Notes under the pieces: model-generated
Told to the model about the DNA's origin: nothing
The model's input: only the letters and a program-made list of their open reading frames with translations
Databases searched by the model: none
Made by a program: the position numbers and the translations under genes
Shown: in pieces, positions 1 through 8,301 of the stretch
Numbering within the stretch: the first letter of the stretch is position 1
How the letters are laid out: each line of letters begins with the position of its first letter
Source of the DNA: Collinsella sp.
GTDB taxonomy: Bacteria; Actinomycetota; Coriobacteriia; Coriobacteriales; Coriobacteriaceae
Assembly: GCA_019419545.1 (NCBI GenBank)
Contig: DXZT01000043.1
Span: 1 to 32,429 of the forward strand
Length of the DNA: 32,429 nucleotides
Direction of reading: 5' to 3'

Positions 1-81
1 CGGGTGGTTTCTGATGCGGCGCGCTGCGCGCCCCGCACAGGCTAAAGCCTTTAATCAAAACCACCCCTAAAAGGGGTGGTT
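1..81. repeat. Left structured end module of IS200-type element
   Basis: The stretch begins with CGGGTGGTTT, then a GC-rich hairpin at 16-36 (loop TGC, one C-C mismatch), then the short hairpin AGGCT-aa-AGCCT at 39-50. A perfect 11-bp hairpin follows (AAACCACCCCT, loop AAA, AGGGGTGGTTT, about 57-81). On the minus strand this last hairpin is followed by TTTTGATT and could also end transcription of the transposase gene. The first three parts are repeated in the same order at 762-808. IS200/IS605 transposases recognise subterminal hairpins, so this is probably the right end of the element. The exact end cannot be set, because the window starts here. Confidence 0.55.
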
Positions 82-191
82 TGCTCTTAGGGTATAACCC
101 TTGGATTTCCGGCACGCGTCTAAAGGCGCCGGCCCTCACGGGGTTCGGGCCGCACTGCAGGTTGACCCGTGACGGGCCGGTCAAACCGGCG

Positions 192-663
192 CTATTTGCG
201 CCCCGGCCCCCAATCGAAGGGGTCCTCGTACTCCTTGACGCTCAGCCGGTCGAGCGCGATGTCGGCCTTCTCCTGCTCCCGGATGTACTTCGCGATCGTG
301 GCCTCGTTCAGGCCGACGGTGGACACGTAGTAGCCCTCGGCCCAGAACTTCCTGTTGCCGAACTTGTACTTCATGTTCGCGTGCCTGTCGAATACCATCA
401 GCGAGCTCTTCCCCTTCAGGTATGCCCATCACGCTCGAAACGCTGTACTTCGGCGGTATCGCCAGCAGCATGTGGACGTGGTCGGGCATCAGGTGCCCCT
501 CGATGATCTCTATCCCCTTGTACTGGCAGAGCTTCCTGAAGATCTCCCCGAGGTCGGACCTTATTTGGTTGTAGATGACTTTGCGCCTATACTTCGGCGT
601 GAACACGACGTGGTACTTGCACATCCACCTCGTGTGGGAAAGGCTGTAGGCCTTCTGGGCCAT
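192..663 (-). pseudogene. tnpA: IS200/IS605-family Y1 transposase TnpA, frameshifted
   Basis: This is a small HUH single-strand transposase of about 156 residues, the normal size for IS200 TnpA. The first part runs from ATG at 663 (preceded by a GGGGTGG purine run) and contains the HUH motif in HLMPDHVHMLL. Reading is broken near 423: deleting one extra base restores the expected GYLKGKSSL, and the protein then continues in another frame to a stop at 192. The second part carries the expected catalytic tyrosine in EATIAKYIREQE. Both catalytic parts are therefore present but in different frames, so the gene is inactive unless the ribosome shifts frame or the base is a sequencing error. No TnpB is nearby. 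It could also be a RAYT-like relative, given the flanking hairpins. Confidence 0.85.
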
Positions 664-720
664 GGCGACCACCCCTTCGACTCGAATTCTTGACGGCCTG
701 AACAATCGTCAATATCGGTC

Positions 721-809
721 GGAGGGGTGGCTTTGTAAAGCCGTTTGTCTCCACCCGCGTAGCGGGTGGTTTAAAGCTGGCCGCTGCGCGGCCAGCAGAC
801 TAAAGTCTT
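721..809. repeat. Right structured end module of IS200-type element
   Basis: Four hairpins stand in a row: GGCTTT-gt-AAAGCC (729-742), CCACCCGC-gta-GCGGGTGG (751-769), GCTGGCCGC-tgc-GCGGCCAGC (776-796) and AGACT-aa-AGTCT (797-808). The last two, with the preceding GGGTGGTTT, match the module at 1-50 in order and spacing. Their stems differ by paired changes while the TGC and AA loops are kept. This lies upstream of the transposase start, so it is probably the left end of the element. Confidence 0.55.
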
Positions 810-821
810 GAAAAGCAATGC

Positions 822-845
822 CCGCCGTCCTTGACGGAGCGGCGG
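822..845 (-). terminator. Probable terminator of the GH31 gene
   Basis: Read on the minus strand, CCGCCG and CGGCGG form a stem extended by TCC/GGA across a one-base bulge, with loop GTCAA. It lies about 27 bases after the GH31 stop and is followed by GCATTGCTTTTC. The T-run is modest, so efficiency is uncertain. Confidence 0.5.
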
Positions 846-871
846 ACACGTTTGCTTAGTTGTCGCTGGGA

Positions 872-3800
872 CTACTCAGCCTTATTACGACGGTGGAAGA
901 AGGCACCGATCGCGGCGATGATGGCTCCAAGGCCACCGATGGTCGCGACGGTTGCCGCCGTTTGGTCGCCAGTATTGGGGATCGCCGAACCGTTCTTTTT
1001 GCCGCTCTGGGCCTTGTCGCCTGCGGGCTTGCCCGCCTGGCCGCCGCCGTTCGAGCCGTTGCCGGAACCCTGGTTGCCCGAACCGCCGGTGTTGCCCGAG
1101 CCGCCCTGGTTGCCGGAGTCGGCATCCTTAAGGCCCTCGATGGCCAGCTTGAGCTGGCCATAGGCCGCCTGGAGCTGGGCGTCGGAAGCATTCTCATCAC
1201 CCAAGACATCCTCGGCGTAGGTAATGGCATCCGTCAGGGCCTTGACAGACTCGGCCGTCTTTCCCTTGGTGTCAGTCTCCTTCGCCTGCTTGACCAAGGC
1301 CTTGAGCTGCTTCTTGGTCGGGTTCTCGACCGGGGTCACCGGAGTCTTCTCAAGCGCGTCGCGAGCACTCTCGAGTGCCTTGAGTGCCTGGTCGACCTCG
1401 TCCTGCGTGGCGTTCTCGTCGCTCAGGATGGCGCGGGCGCTCGCCAAGGCGTTCTGGAACGCGGTCCAGGAAGCCTCGGTGTAGTCGCTGGCCTTAAGGT
1501 CGCCGGCTGCAACCTCGTCATCAACCTTTTCAATCGCGGCAGTGAGGTCGTCCTTCGCCACCGGATTGGGAACGGCCGTACCGTAGAACTTGAGCTCCGC
1601 CATGCTGCAGTAGGCGTCAACGCTGCCACCGCCGGCGTGGAGCACCTTGACGGTCACGTAGCGACCGCGCGCGGCACCAAAGCTCATCTGCTTCCAGTCG
1701 CTACGGTCGGTGAGCACGTGGCCGTCGTTGTCGAAGGTAAACGTACCCATCGACGTGGCGGTGCCCATCTCATAACCGTCGGCGGTGTCGGAGACCAGCA
1801 CCTCGGCCTCAAAGATATCGCCGTTCGTGCCGCCGTCCTGGCGCGGCAGGAACGTGACGTCGGTGAGATCGTAGTCGCGGCCCAGGTCGACGGTCAGGTG
1901 CTGGGGCATACCGGTCTTATTAGCATAGTCGCTGTGCCAGAGCGTCTGCTCATCGCCGTCAAGAGCGTTGACGGCGTTGCTGCCCTCATAGTCGGCCTCG
2001 CTCGAGAAGCCGGTCACCTTGACGTTCTCGCGGTTCTCGGGCGTGTTGATGAGGCTCTTCTCATCGACGGGGCGCATCTTGAGGCCGTCGATTGCCTTCT
2101 CGATCTTGGCCGTGGCGTCTGCGACATCCTTCTTGCTATAGCTGCCCTGGCCGCCATCGAGGAGCTTCTGAGCCGCCTCGACCGCAGCGGTGAGGGCTGC
2201 ATAGGAATCCTTGGTGTAGACGGACTCGCTGTAGTCCGCGGCCTTGGAAAGCGCTGCCATGAGCGCAGAGGTGTCGACACCAGCCTTGACCTCGACCTCA
2301 TAGGATGCGGTCTTGGAGGGATCGAGCACCGACGCCACCGTGATCGTTGCCTTGCCGGCCTTGTTGGCGCGCAGGTAGTAGCTCACGCTATCGCCGGCCT
2401 GGACAGCGGAGACGCTCACCACAGAAGGATCGGAGCTCTCGACCGTCACATAGGGGTAGCCGGCGCTCTCGGGCGTGGCCTTGGCGTCAACGAGCGTCAC
2501 ATCGCCCTCGAAGAACTCGGTCTGGTTCTTGCCCAGTTCGACACCCTCGATGGCCTCGACACCCTGTGTGTAGTTGAAGTTGATCTCGCGCAGCGTGAGC
2601 ATCTGGTCACCCGATGCCTCAAGCGGCGTGATCTCGACCTTGGTCGCCTTCTTGCCCTTGTTCTCGGCAGAGAGGCCAAAGGCGTAGCGAGCCTGATAGG
2701 AATCAAAGCTTCCGCCCGAGAACTCCTGGGTCGAGCCGTCCTCGAACGTCACGACGGACTTAATCTTCTGCACGGTGCCGTTGCCACCGTTGCGGTTAAC
2801 GACCTCGACGCTATCGAGTTTCGACGGCGTCTTGAAGGCGAACGTCATCGTGGCGGGCAGCTTGACGTAGGTCGGCATCTTGCCGTCGATCCAGTTGGGC
2901 CCATAGTTCCATAGGAACTCGAAGTCGTTGCCGCCCTCATTGTTGTCGAACAGTCCGTCATAGCTCTTCTGCTGGATGAGCTTCTCGACGTTGGTGCCGT
3001 CGTCGGTGGGGAGCTCGTCGTTGGTCATCGTGATGTCAAAGGCGTCGCGGCCGTACTCGGACTTGGTGGGCTGCGGGACACCGGGCATCGTCACGGTGCC
3101 ATCACTCACGAACTCGAGCGCGTCGCACGCCGGGCCGACGAGCCAAGACGTCGAGGGCAGCTCGACCTTGCCGGCCGTCTTAGCCTTGAGTTTGAAGCTC
3201 GCGACCACACCAGTACTGTTGAAGAGCTTGGCGTCGCCGCGGTTGGCGAAGGCCAGGTTGATGGTCTGGTGGCCATCCGTGAACTGCACTTTCTCGCGCG
3301 AGAGGTTCTCCATGCCCGCCGTCGACGCATCCTGCGCGATGCTCTCGGAGACATACTCGAACTGGTCGCTGTTGAAGTTGACGAGCGCACCGAGCGCGTT
3401 GATGTTCTCGGCGTCGGTGGCGTAGACGTCGACCGTGATCTCGTCGCCGGCCTCGACCTCCATCTTGCTCGGGATCACCGCGAGGGTGCCAGCAGCCTTG
3501 CCCTTTTGCTTGGTGCCGCCGTCGAGCGCCGCCATGGTGAAGGAGTAGTCGTACACGTCGTAGACGCCGTTGCCGTTGAGGTCGGCGAAGTGGGCGCGGA
3601 TCTGGGAGTCGAACGTCGAGGTGTCGGGCTCGCGGTTCTCAAGACCCAGGTAATTCTTCATGTTGGAGTAGTCGCCGTCGGAGACCGTGGCCTTGTTGAG
3701 GTTGGAGCCCACAGCGAAGCCGTCCGTGCCGTCGGTCTTGTAGATGGCGATCTCGGAGGCGGAGAAGAAGTTGCCCACGGACGCGAGCGGCGTCATACGC

Positions 3801-6800
3801 ACGTAGCGCGCGGCCACGGCGCCGTCGAACGCCACCGTCTTGCAAGCGGCGGAGCGCTCCCAGTCGACCTCCTGCGTCGTCCAATGCACGCCGTCGAGGC
3901 TCGTCTCGATGCGCATCTTGGTCACAGTGCCGTTACCGGCATCATCGCGCGGATAGTACTCGAGCTTGTCGAGCTTGTAAGCGCGACCGTAGTCAACGGT
4001 AAGCACCTTGCCCAGATCGTTGCCACCGGAGTGGAAACCGCCGTCGCCCGACTGGAACTCATGGTCGAAGGCGAGTTCGGCCTTATGGCTACCGTAGAGC
4101 GAGCCCTCCCAAGTGATTTCCTCGGCCTCAGGCACGTTCCGCCACGGGTCGAGCGCAGAGTTCGCCTCAAGCACGTCGCTCCATGCGGAGTAGCCATCGG
4201 CGTTGCGCGAACGAATCTGGTAGGTATGCTTGCTGTTGTAGGCAAGATCGGTATGCGTGAATTCTGCCGCATCGCCCACGGCGAACACAGTGCCGTCTAC
4301 CTTAAGGTCGTAGGAGGTAGCACCATCGACCTTCCCCCAGGTGAGCTTAATGCTCGTGGGGGTCGTGGCGTCCTCGGGGGCAGCAAGGTTCGCGGGTGCG
4401 GAGAGGTTCTCGTTGAAGCGGTCGGCCGCGAGCGTGGCATCGGCGTTCACGAAATCGCCCAGTTCGAGCGTCTGCGCTGCCGTGGCGACATCGGTCTTCG
4501 CGAACTTGACGTAGACCTTGGGATTCGTGGTGATCTTGGTGTTGTTGAAGCTCTCGCCCTGCTCGGCCTCGGTGCTGCCTGCGTCGCTACCGTAGTGGTT
4601 GAGGTTGGGGGACTCGCTGTAGAAGTAGACCGCCTGGCCGGCCTCGGGGGTCGCGGCGTCAAAGGCCTCCTGCGAGTCGACCTCAACCACGTTGAGCGCG
4701 GATCCGCCGTTCTTGGCGGAGACGCTCGTGGGCTTGGCGGAGACGTTGGCCACAAAGGTCGTGGTGCGGTTGGAGTCGTAGCCGCTGTAGCCGCCCTGCG
4801 ATGCCTCGGCGGTAAAGGTCGCCGTGCCGCCCACCACGCTCGACTTATAGACGGTGCTCACATGCTCACCGTAGGAAATATTGTCGATTGTGCCGTAGGA
4901 ATCGTCCTCGGTCGTGTTGTTCTCGATGGAGGAGCCGTCATCCTCGTACTGCGTAAAGCTGCCCTCACCCTCGGTGGCGAAGAACTCGACGATACGCTGG
5001 CTGCGATTGGTGCCCTTGGTGTTGGTCTCGGTCACGGCCTCGGGGTTGTTGTTCTCGGCGTACATCGGCACGATGGCGTTGGCCTTAACAAAGAGTGGCA
5101 GCTTCCAAAGCGGAGCCTCGTAGTTGTTGAGGACCTGACCGCCGCGGTACTGCTTGCCCGAGAAGTAGTCAATCCAGATGGTGGGATTCTCGTCGGTACC
5201 GTAGTTGGGCAGGTAGATACCGTTTCGGACATCGTTGCCGTTCTCATCTGCCTGGGTATCCTGATACACCGGTGCCACCAGGAAGTTCTCACCGAACATG
5301 TACTGGTACTGCGTCGAGGTGCTTGCGGCGTACTCGGAGTTGTCGGAAAGCAGCATGGCGCGGATCATGGGAAGGCCGGTATCGCCGTTGCCCGTGTCGA
5401 TGTTGGCCGCCGAGGCCGCGCTCGTGTAGATATAGGGCATGAGTTGTGCTTTGAGCTTGAGATAGAAGCGCGAGATGCCCGTGTATGGATCGCCGTGCGT
5501 CATGGGCGACTTGCGGTAGGTGCCCCAACCGTCCATGTCAAGCATAGAGGGCGTGAATGTCTTCCACTGGTAGTCGCGAGCGGAGATGATGGGATCGCCA
5601 CCAAAGATGCCGTCCATATCGGAGCCGATGTTGGGGTTGCCCGAGAGGCTCTGGCCGATATACGTGGGGATATGGAAGCGAATGTACTCCCAGTTACCGC
5701 CGTACTGGTCGCCGGTCCAGATGCCGCCAAAGCGCTGCGTGCCGGCCCAGCCGTCAAGCGTGATGATGTTGGGGCGCTTGTTGGCGCCGGTGGTCACGGT
5801 GTCATAGGCCGTCTTGATGCCGTTGAGGCCAAAGGAGTAGCCGGAGCCGACCCAAGCGACGTCGGTCTTGAGCGTGGTGATGCCACCAGTCTTGACCTCA
5901 GAATCGAAATCGCGCAGCAGATGCCACGGGGTCTCGGAGTTGCTATCGGGCTCGAGGTTCGACTGGGTCCAGAGACCGGTGCTCACGCCCTTGGAGTTGG
6001 CATACTCGGTGAACTTCTTAAGATTGTCGACGTTGGCGCGCACGGCGTTGAGGCGCTCGGCAGAACTCGTTCCGTCGGAGTTGACGCCGCCGGTCTTGTA
6101 GTAACCGTTCTGGCCGTAGCCAGCACCGTAACCGTCGTTCGGCAGGAACCAGCCGAGCGGCATGTCGTTGTCCTCGTAGTCATCGATAACCTGCCGGGCG
6201 GAGAACTGGCGGTCGAAATCGGTCGCCTTCATGTTCTCGGTATCAACCGTAGGGCCCTCACCGTTGAGCGTCTCGGCCGCAAGCGTGCCGTCGAGCTTGT
6301 AGCCCGTCGACATGCCGGACTCGTATTTAACGTCGCCCTTCTCACTCGAGGACTTGCTGCCCTTGGTCTCCCACTTCTTCTGACCCGAGGTCGTTGACCA
6401 GCCATCACGGTTATAGGCATTAAGATGACCCAGGTAGAAACCGTACTCGGGCAGCAGCACCGGATTGCCGGTCACCTTGTAGTAGTCCTGCAGCATCTCG
6501 GTTGCCACGTTCGAGGCGCCCGTTTCGGTTGCCACGAAGTAATAGGCATCGAACTCATTCTCGCTGTGCGAGGTCGTGACCGTCGAGGAGTCCGTAGAGC
6601 CAAAGTCGTAAGAACCCTCAGCAAACGTGTTGCGAAGCACGCCGTAGCCGTCGCTCGTCCAGTAGAACGGGTTGGGCGAGGCGACGCCGCCGTCGGTCCA
6701 GTTGTTAGTGTTGGAGATGGCGATGGTCTGGTTGGTGTGCAGGAAGCGCCCGTTCTGGGTACCACCGCCAAAGAAGTTCTCGGACTTCTCTTTGGCGAGC

Positions 6801-7300
6801 GTCTGGACAGTACCCTTCTTGTCAAGGTCGAGGGATGCGGACTCGGAAACCACGACGCGGTCGCCCGATTTAATGCTCATCTTGCCGGTCGCCTTGTCCA
6901 GAACCACGGTCGCCTTGCCGCCGGTGATCTCGATAGCGTCGCCTTTGTCTACAACCGTCGCGCTCGGCTTGCTGTAGGTGTCCGAGGTGTCGGGCTGGGC
7001 CTGAATCTTAGCCGTGTGGGACTTGCTACGCGGCGTGGCGTACTCGGAGAACTCGCCTTTGGGGTCGACGTTGTAACGGAAAATGCCGTCCTCTAGAAAT
7101 GTGATACGGCCCTTGATGCCGTCGGCGAAATCGATGTCGACGACGTTCGAGGCGGACTGAGACACGGTCACCGAGTCGACGCCCTTGAGCGGCGTGGCAA
7201 TCGCCTGCTGGGGGCTAGCGAACACGAGAGTCGCCGCCGTTGCGACGAGAACTGCGCTTCCCTTCACCCACCGTTTCGTGAAAATGACATTCCTACGCAC
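872..7300 (-). CDS. Secreted, wall-anchored multimodular GH31 glycosidase (alpha-N-acetylgalactosaminidase-like)
   Basis: A 2,142-residue surface enzyme. A signal peptide occupies about 1-36, followed by a GH31 N-terminal sandwich and barrel (about 45-760). The likely nucleophile is Asp480 in LKTDVAWVG and the likely acid/base is Asp531 in IWTGDQYG. Then come a DUF5110-like region, fibronectin III (about 966-1048), an F5/8C (CBM32-like) module (about 1055-1190), dockerin (about 1199-1262, calcium loop from D1240), cohesin (about 1271-1407), a second discoidin-like module (about 1418-1580), an Ig-like Big_2 domain (about 1583-1672), FIVAR (about 1678-1742), F5/8C (about 1750-1908) and two more FIVAR repeats. 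A Gly/Ser/Asn linker leads to the sortase motif IPNTGD (2107-2112), a membrane segment and RRNK. The GTG start at 7300 has AAGGAAAGGA six bases upstream. The KTDVAWVG block resembles the GH31 alpha-GalNAcase group, which would fit mucin O-glycans; that specificity is inferred. Confidence 0.88.
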   Translation of the reverse strand: MRRNVIFTKRWVKGSAVLVATAATLVFASPQQAIATPLKGVDSVTVSQSASNVVDIDFADGIKGRITFLEDGIFRYNVDPKGEFSEYATPRSKSHTAKIQAQPDTSDTYSKPSATVVDKGDAIEITGGKATVVLDKATGKMSIKSGDRVVVSESASLDLDKKGTVQTLAKEKSENFFGGGTQNGRFLHTNQTIAISNTNNWTDGGVASPNPFYWTSDGYGVLRNTFAEGSYDFGSTDSSTVTTSHSENEFDAYYFVATETGASNVATEMLQDYYKVTGNPVLLPEYGFYLGHLNAYNRDGWSTTSGQKKWETKGSKSSSEKGDVKYESGMSTGYKLDGTLAAETLNGEGPTVDTENMKATDFDRQFSARQVIDDYEDNDMPLGWFLPNDGYGAGYGQNGYYKTGGVNSDGTSSAERLNAVRANVDNLKKFTEYANSKGVSTGLWTQSNLEPDSNSETPWHLLRDFDSEVKTGGITTLKTDVAWVGSGYSFGLNGIKTAYDTVTTGANKRPNIITLDGWAGTQRFGGIWTGDQYGGNWEYIRFHIPTYIGQSLSGNPNIGSDMDGIFGGDPIISARDYQWKTFTPSMLDMDGWGTYRKSPMTHGDPYTGISRFYLKLKAQLMPYIYTSAASAANIDTGNGDTGLPMIRAMLLSDNSEYAASTSTQYQYMFGENFLVAPVYQDTQADENGNDVRNGIYLPNYGTDENPTIWIDYFSGKQYRGGQVLNNYEAPLWKLPLFVKANAIVPMYAENNNPEAVTETNTKGTNRSQRIVEFFATEGEGSFTQYEDDGSSIENNTTEDDSYGTIDNISYGEHVSTVYKSSVVGGTATFTAEASQGGYSGYDSNRTTTFVANVSAKPTSVSAKNGGSALNVVEVDSQEAFDAATPEAGQAVYFYSESPNLNHYGSDAGSTEAEQGESFNNTKITTNPKVYVKFAKTDVATAAQTLELGDFVNADATLAADRFNENLSAPANLAAPEDATTPTSIKLTWGKVDGATSYDLKVDGTVFAVGDAAEFTHTDLAYNSKHTYQIRSRNADGYSAWSDVLEANSALDPWRNVPEAEEITWEGSLYGSHKAELAFDHEFQSGDGGFHSGGNDLGKVLTVDYGRAYKLDKLEYYPRDDAGNGTVTKMRIETSLDGVHWTTQEVDWERSAACKTVAFDGAVAARYVRMTPLASVGNFFSASEIAIYKTDGTDGFAVGSNLNKATVSDGDYSNMKNYLGLENREPDTSTFDSQIRAHFADLNGNGVYDVYDYSFTMAALDGGTKQKGKAAGTLAVIPSKMEVEAGDEITVDVYATDAENINALGALVNFNSDQFEYVSESIAQDASTAGMENLSREKVQFTDGHQTINLAFANRGDAKLFNSTGVVASFKLKAKTAGKVELPSTSWLVGPACDALEFVSDGTVTMPGVPQPTKSEYGRDAFDITMTNDELPTDDGTNVEKLIQQKSYDGLFDNNEGGNDFEFLWNYGPNWIDGKMPTYVKLPATMTFAFKTPSKLDSVEVVNRNGGNGTVQKIKSVVTFEDGSTQEFSGGSFDSYQARYAFGLSAENKGKKATKVEITPLEASGDQMLTLREINFNYTQGVEAIEGVELGKNQTEFFEGDVTLVDAKATPESAGYPYVTVESSDPSVVSVSAVQAGDSVSYYLRANKAGKATITVASVLDPSKTASYEVEVKAGVDTSALMAALSKAADYSESVYTKDSYAALTAAVEAAQKLLDGGQGSYSKKDVADATAKIEKAIDGLKMRPVDEKSLINTPENRENVKVTGFSSEADYEGSNAVNALDGDEQTLWHSDYANKTGMPQHLTVDLGRDYDLTDVTFLPRQDGGTNGDIFEAEVLVSDTADGYEMGTATSMGTFTFDNDGHVLTDRSDWKQMSFGAARGRYVTVKVLHAGGGSVDAYCSMAELKFYGTAVPNPVAKDDLTAAIEKVDDEVAAGDLKASDYTEASWTAFQNALASARAILSDENATQDEVDQALKALESARDALEKTPVTPVENPTKKQLKALVKQAKETDTKGKTAESVKALTDAITYAEDVLGDENASDAQLQAAYGQLKLAIEGLKDADSGNQGGSGNTGGSGNQGSGNGSNGGGQAGKPAGDKAQSGKKNGSAIPNTGDQTAATVATIGGLGAIIAAIGAFFHRRNKAE

Positions 7301-7633
7301 CTGGAGTCCTTTCCTTCGACATGCGGAAGTGTCGCAGACACACGCCCTGCAGCATGGGCCCGCCCGTTATCAAGGGGTCAACTGGTAGTAACCAGATAGC
7401 CACCTATTAGCTTGAATCAGCATACGGGAGCAGTTGCGCAACCAAGTTCGAAATTCTCCCAGCGGCATTAAAATGAACGTAGACGGCTAAGTGGGCTCAA
7501 AAGCCATACCAATTGGTTCTTCAACCAAATACCAATTAAGCAAAAATGTACTGTTTATCTGGTATTACATAGACCATACCTTTACGTACGTTGGCTGATT
7601 TTGGGCTTAAATGAGCAATCGACAGAAGGTGGT
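7301..7633. other. Upstream region of the GH31 gene, no gene seen
   Basis: No convincing gene. It holds CTGGT-agta-ACCAG (7382-7395), the palindrome GTTGCGCAAC (7433-7442), and two direct copies of TACCAATT (7507-7514 and 7530-7537) with a GGTT/AACC inverted repeat between them. A GH31 promoter should lie here, but I could not choose a -35/-10 pair with confidence. Confidence 0.4.
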
Positions 7634-7834
7634 GGACAGTTAGTTCAGATATGTATTTTTTGGCAGTGCTAATTGGCGCTAACAAACTGGTTTGGGCCGC
7701 TTTAGACCCGATAATGGGCCCTTCTCGCTCTTGCCCGTACGCCTTTATCAGTTCAGACCACCTAAAACAGCTCAATCGAGCCCAAATCGCCCTCCACGCG
7801 GCCTCAAATAAATACAAATCTGAACTAACTGTCC
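7634..7834. repeat. 201-bp element with terminal inverted repeats (MITE-like)
   Basis: The 17-base arm GGACAGTTAGTTCAGAT (7634-7650) is repeated perfectly in inverted orientation at 7818-7834. Pairing continues inward to about 28 bases with two mismatches (TGTATTT is shared). The interior has no plausible gene; the small open frames crossing it look like by-products. No clear target-site duplication is visible. It could be a mobile miniature element, or a pair of inverted dispersed repeats. Confidence 0.6.
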
Positions 7835-7856
7835 AAGAGGAGTACTCCACGGATAG

Positions 7857-7893
7857 GAAAAGGCTCTGGCGAATCCTCTAATCGCCAGAGCCT
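7857..7893 (-). terminator. Terminator of the toxin-antitoxin operon
   Basis: A perfect 12-bp stem (AGGCTCTGGCGA, 7861-7872, with TCGCCAGAGCCT, 7882-7893) and a nine-base loop. On the minus strand it is followed by TTTCC, with one more T at the stem end. It lies about 57 bases after the toxin stop. Confidence 0.75.
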
Positions 7894-7950
7894 TGCCAAA
7901 ACCCGTGTGTCTGGAGCGCATCGCCGCATACCAGTCTTTCACCCATGAAG

Positions 7951-8301
7951 CTAGAGATTTTCTTCCGCCCACTTCTCAAAATCAACCGCTCGCCTTTGGG
8001 CAGTTCGGTACACTTCCATGTCTTCGCGAGCGCCCACCACGACGATGGCCATTTTCCCTTTTATCTTGATGAGGCGATACACAATCCGAATGCCACTTCC
8101 TCTGAGCTTGATTTTCATAAAGCCTGTCAAATCTGTACCGGCCTTGTTTCCAAGGGGTTTACCGAATCCGCCTTCGTTCTGCGACAATGGATTCGCTCTG
8201 ATTTTCTCGATGGCCTTAAGCACGTTCTTTCGTTGGGAGCCGTCCAGACGCTTAACATCCTTGAGAGCATCCGGGTAGAAAGCGACTTCGTACCCGCTCA
8301 T
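7951..8301 (-). CDS. RelE/ParE-superfamily toxin
   Basis: A 116-residue basic protein with the compact strand-helix-strand pattern of RelE/YafQ/HigB-like toxins. It starts with YEVAFYPDALKDVKRL, has a Lys-rich helix, and ends in the beta-sheet core GSGIRIVYRLIKIKGKMAIVVVG. Family members are mostly ribosome-dependent mRNA endonucleases, while ParE members poison gyrase; sequence alone does not tell which applies. Its ATG overlaps the antitoxin stop by four bases (ATGA), typical of translational coupling in type II systems. The C-terminal tail after VYRTAQRRAVDFEKWAEENL is slightly longer than usual. The call is firm at superfamily level and weak below that. Confidence 0.82.
   Translation of the reverse strand: MSGYEVAFYPDALKDVKRLDGSQRKNVLKAIEKIRANPLSQNEGGFGKPLGNKAGTDLTGFMKIKLRGSGIRIVYRLIKIKGKMAIVVVGAREDMEVYRTAQRRAVDFEKWAEENL

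Noticed and set aside
1..820. CRISPR array or omega-RNA locus at the left end
   Set aside because: Only two module copies, no regular spacers, and no TnpB or Cas gene.
860..6397. Very long open frames on the plus strand opposite the GH31 gene (860-2914 and 3269-6397)
   Set aside because: They lie fully antisense to a gene with clear domains from end to end; high GC and biased third positions keep the antisense frame open. No family features or ribosome binding sites.
7536..7850. 104-codon minus-strand frame upstream of the GH31 gene
   Set aside because: It spans the whole inverted-repeat element, has no ribosome binding site and no recognisable family.
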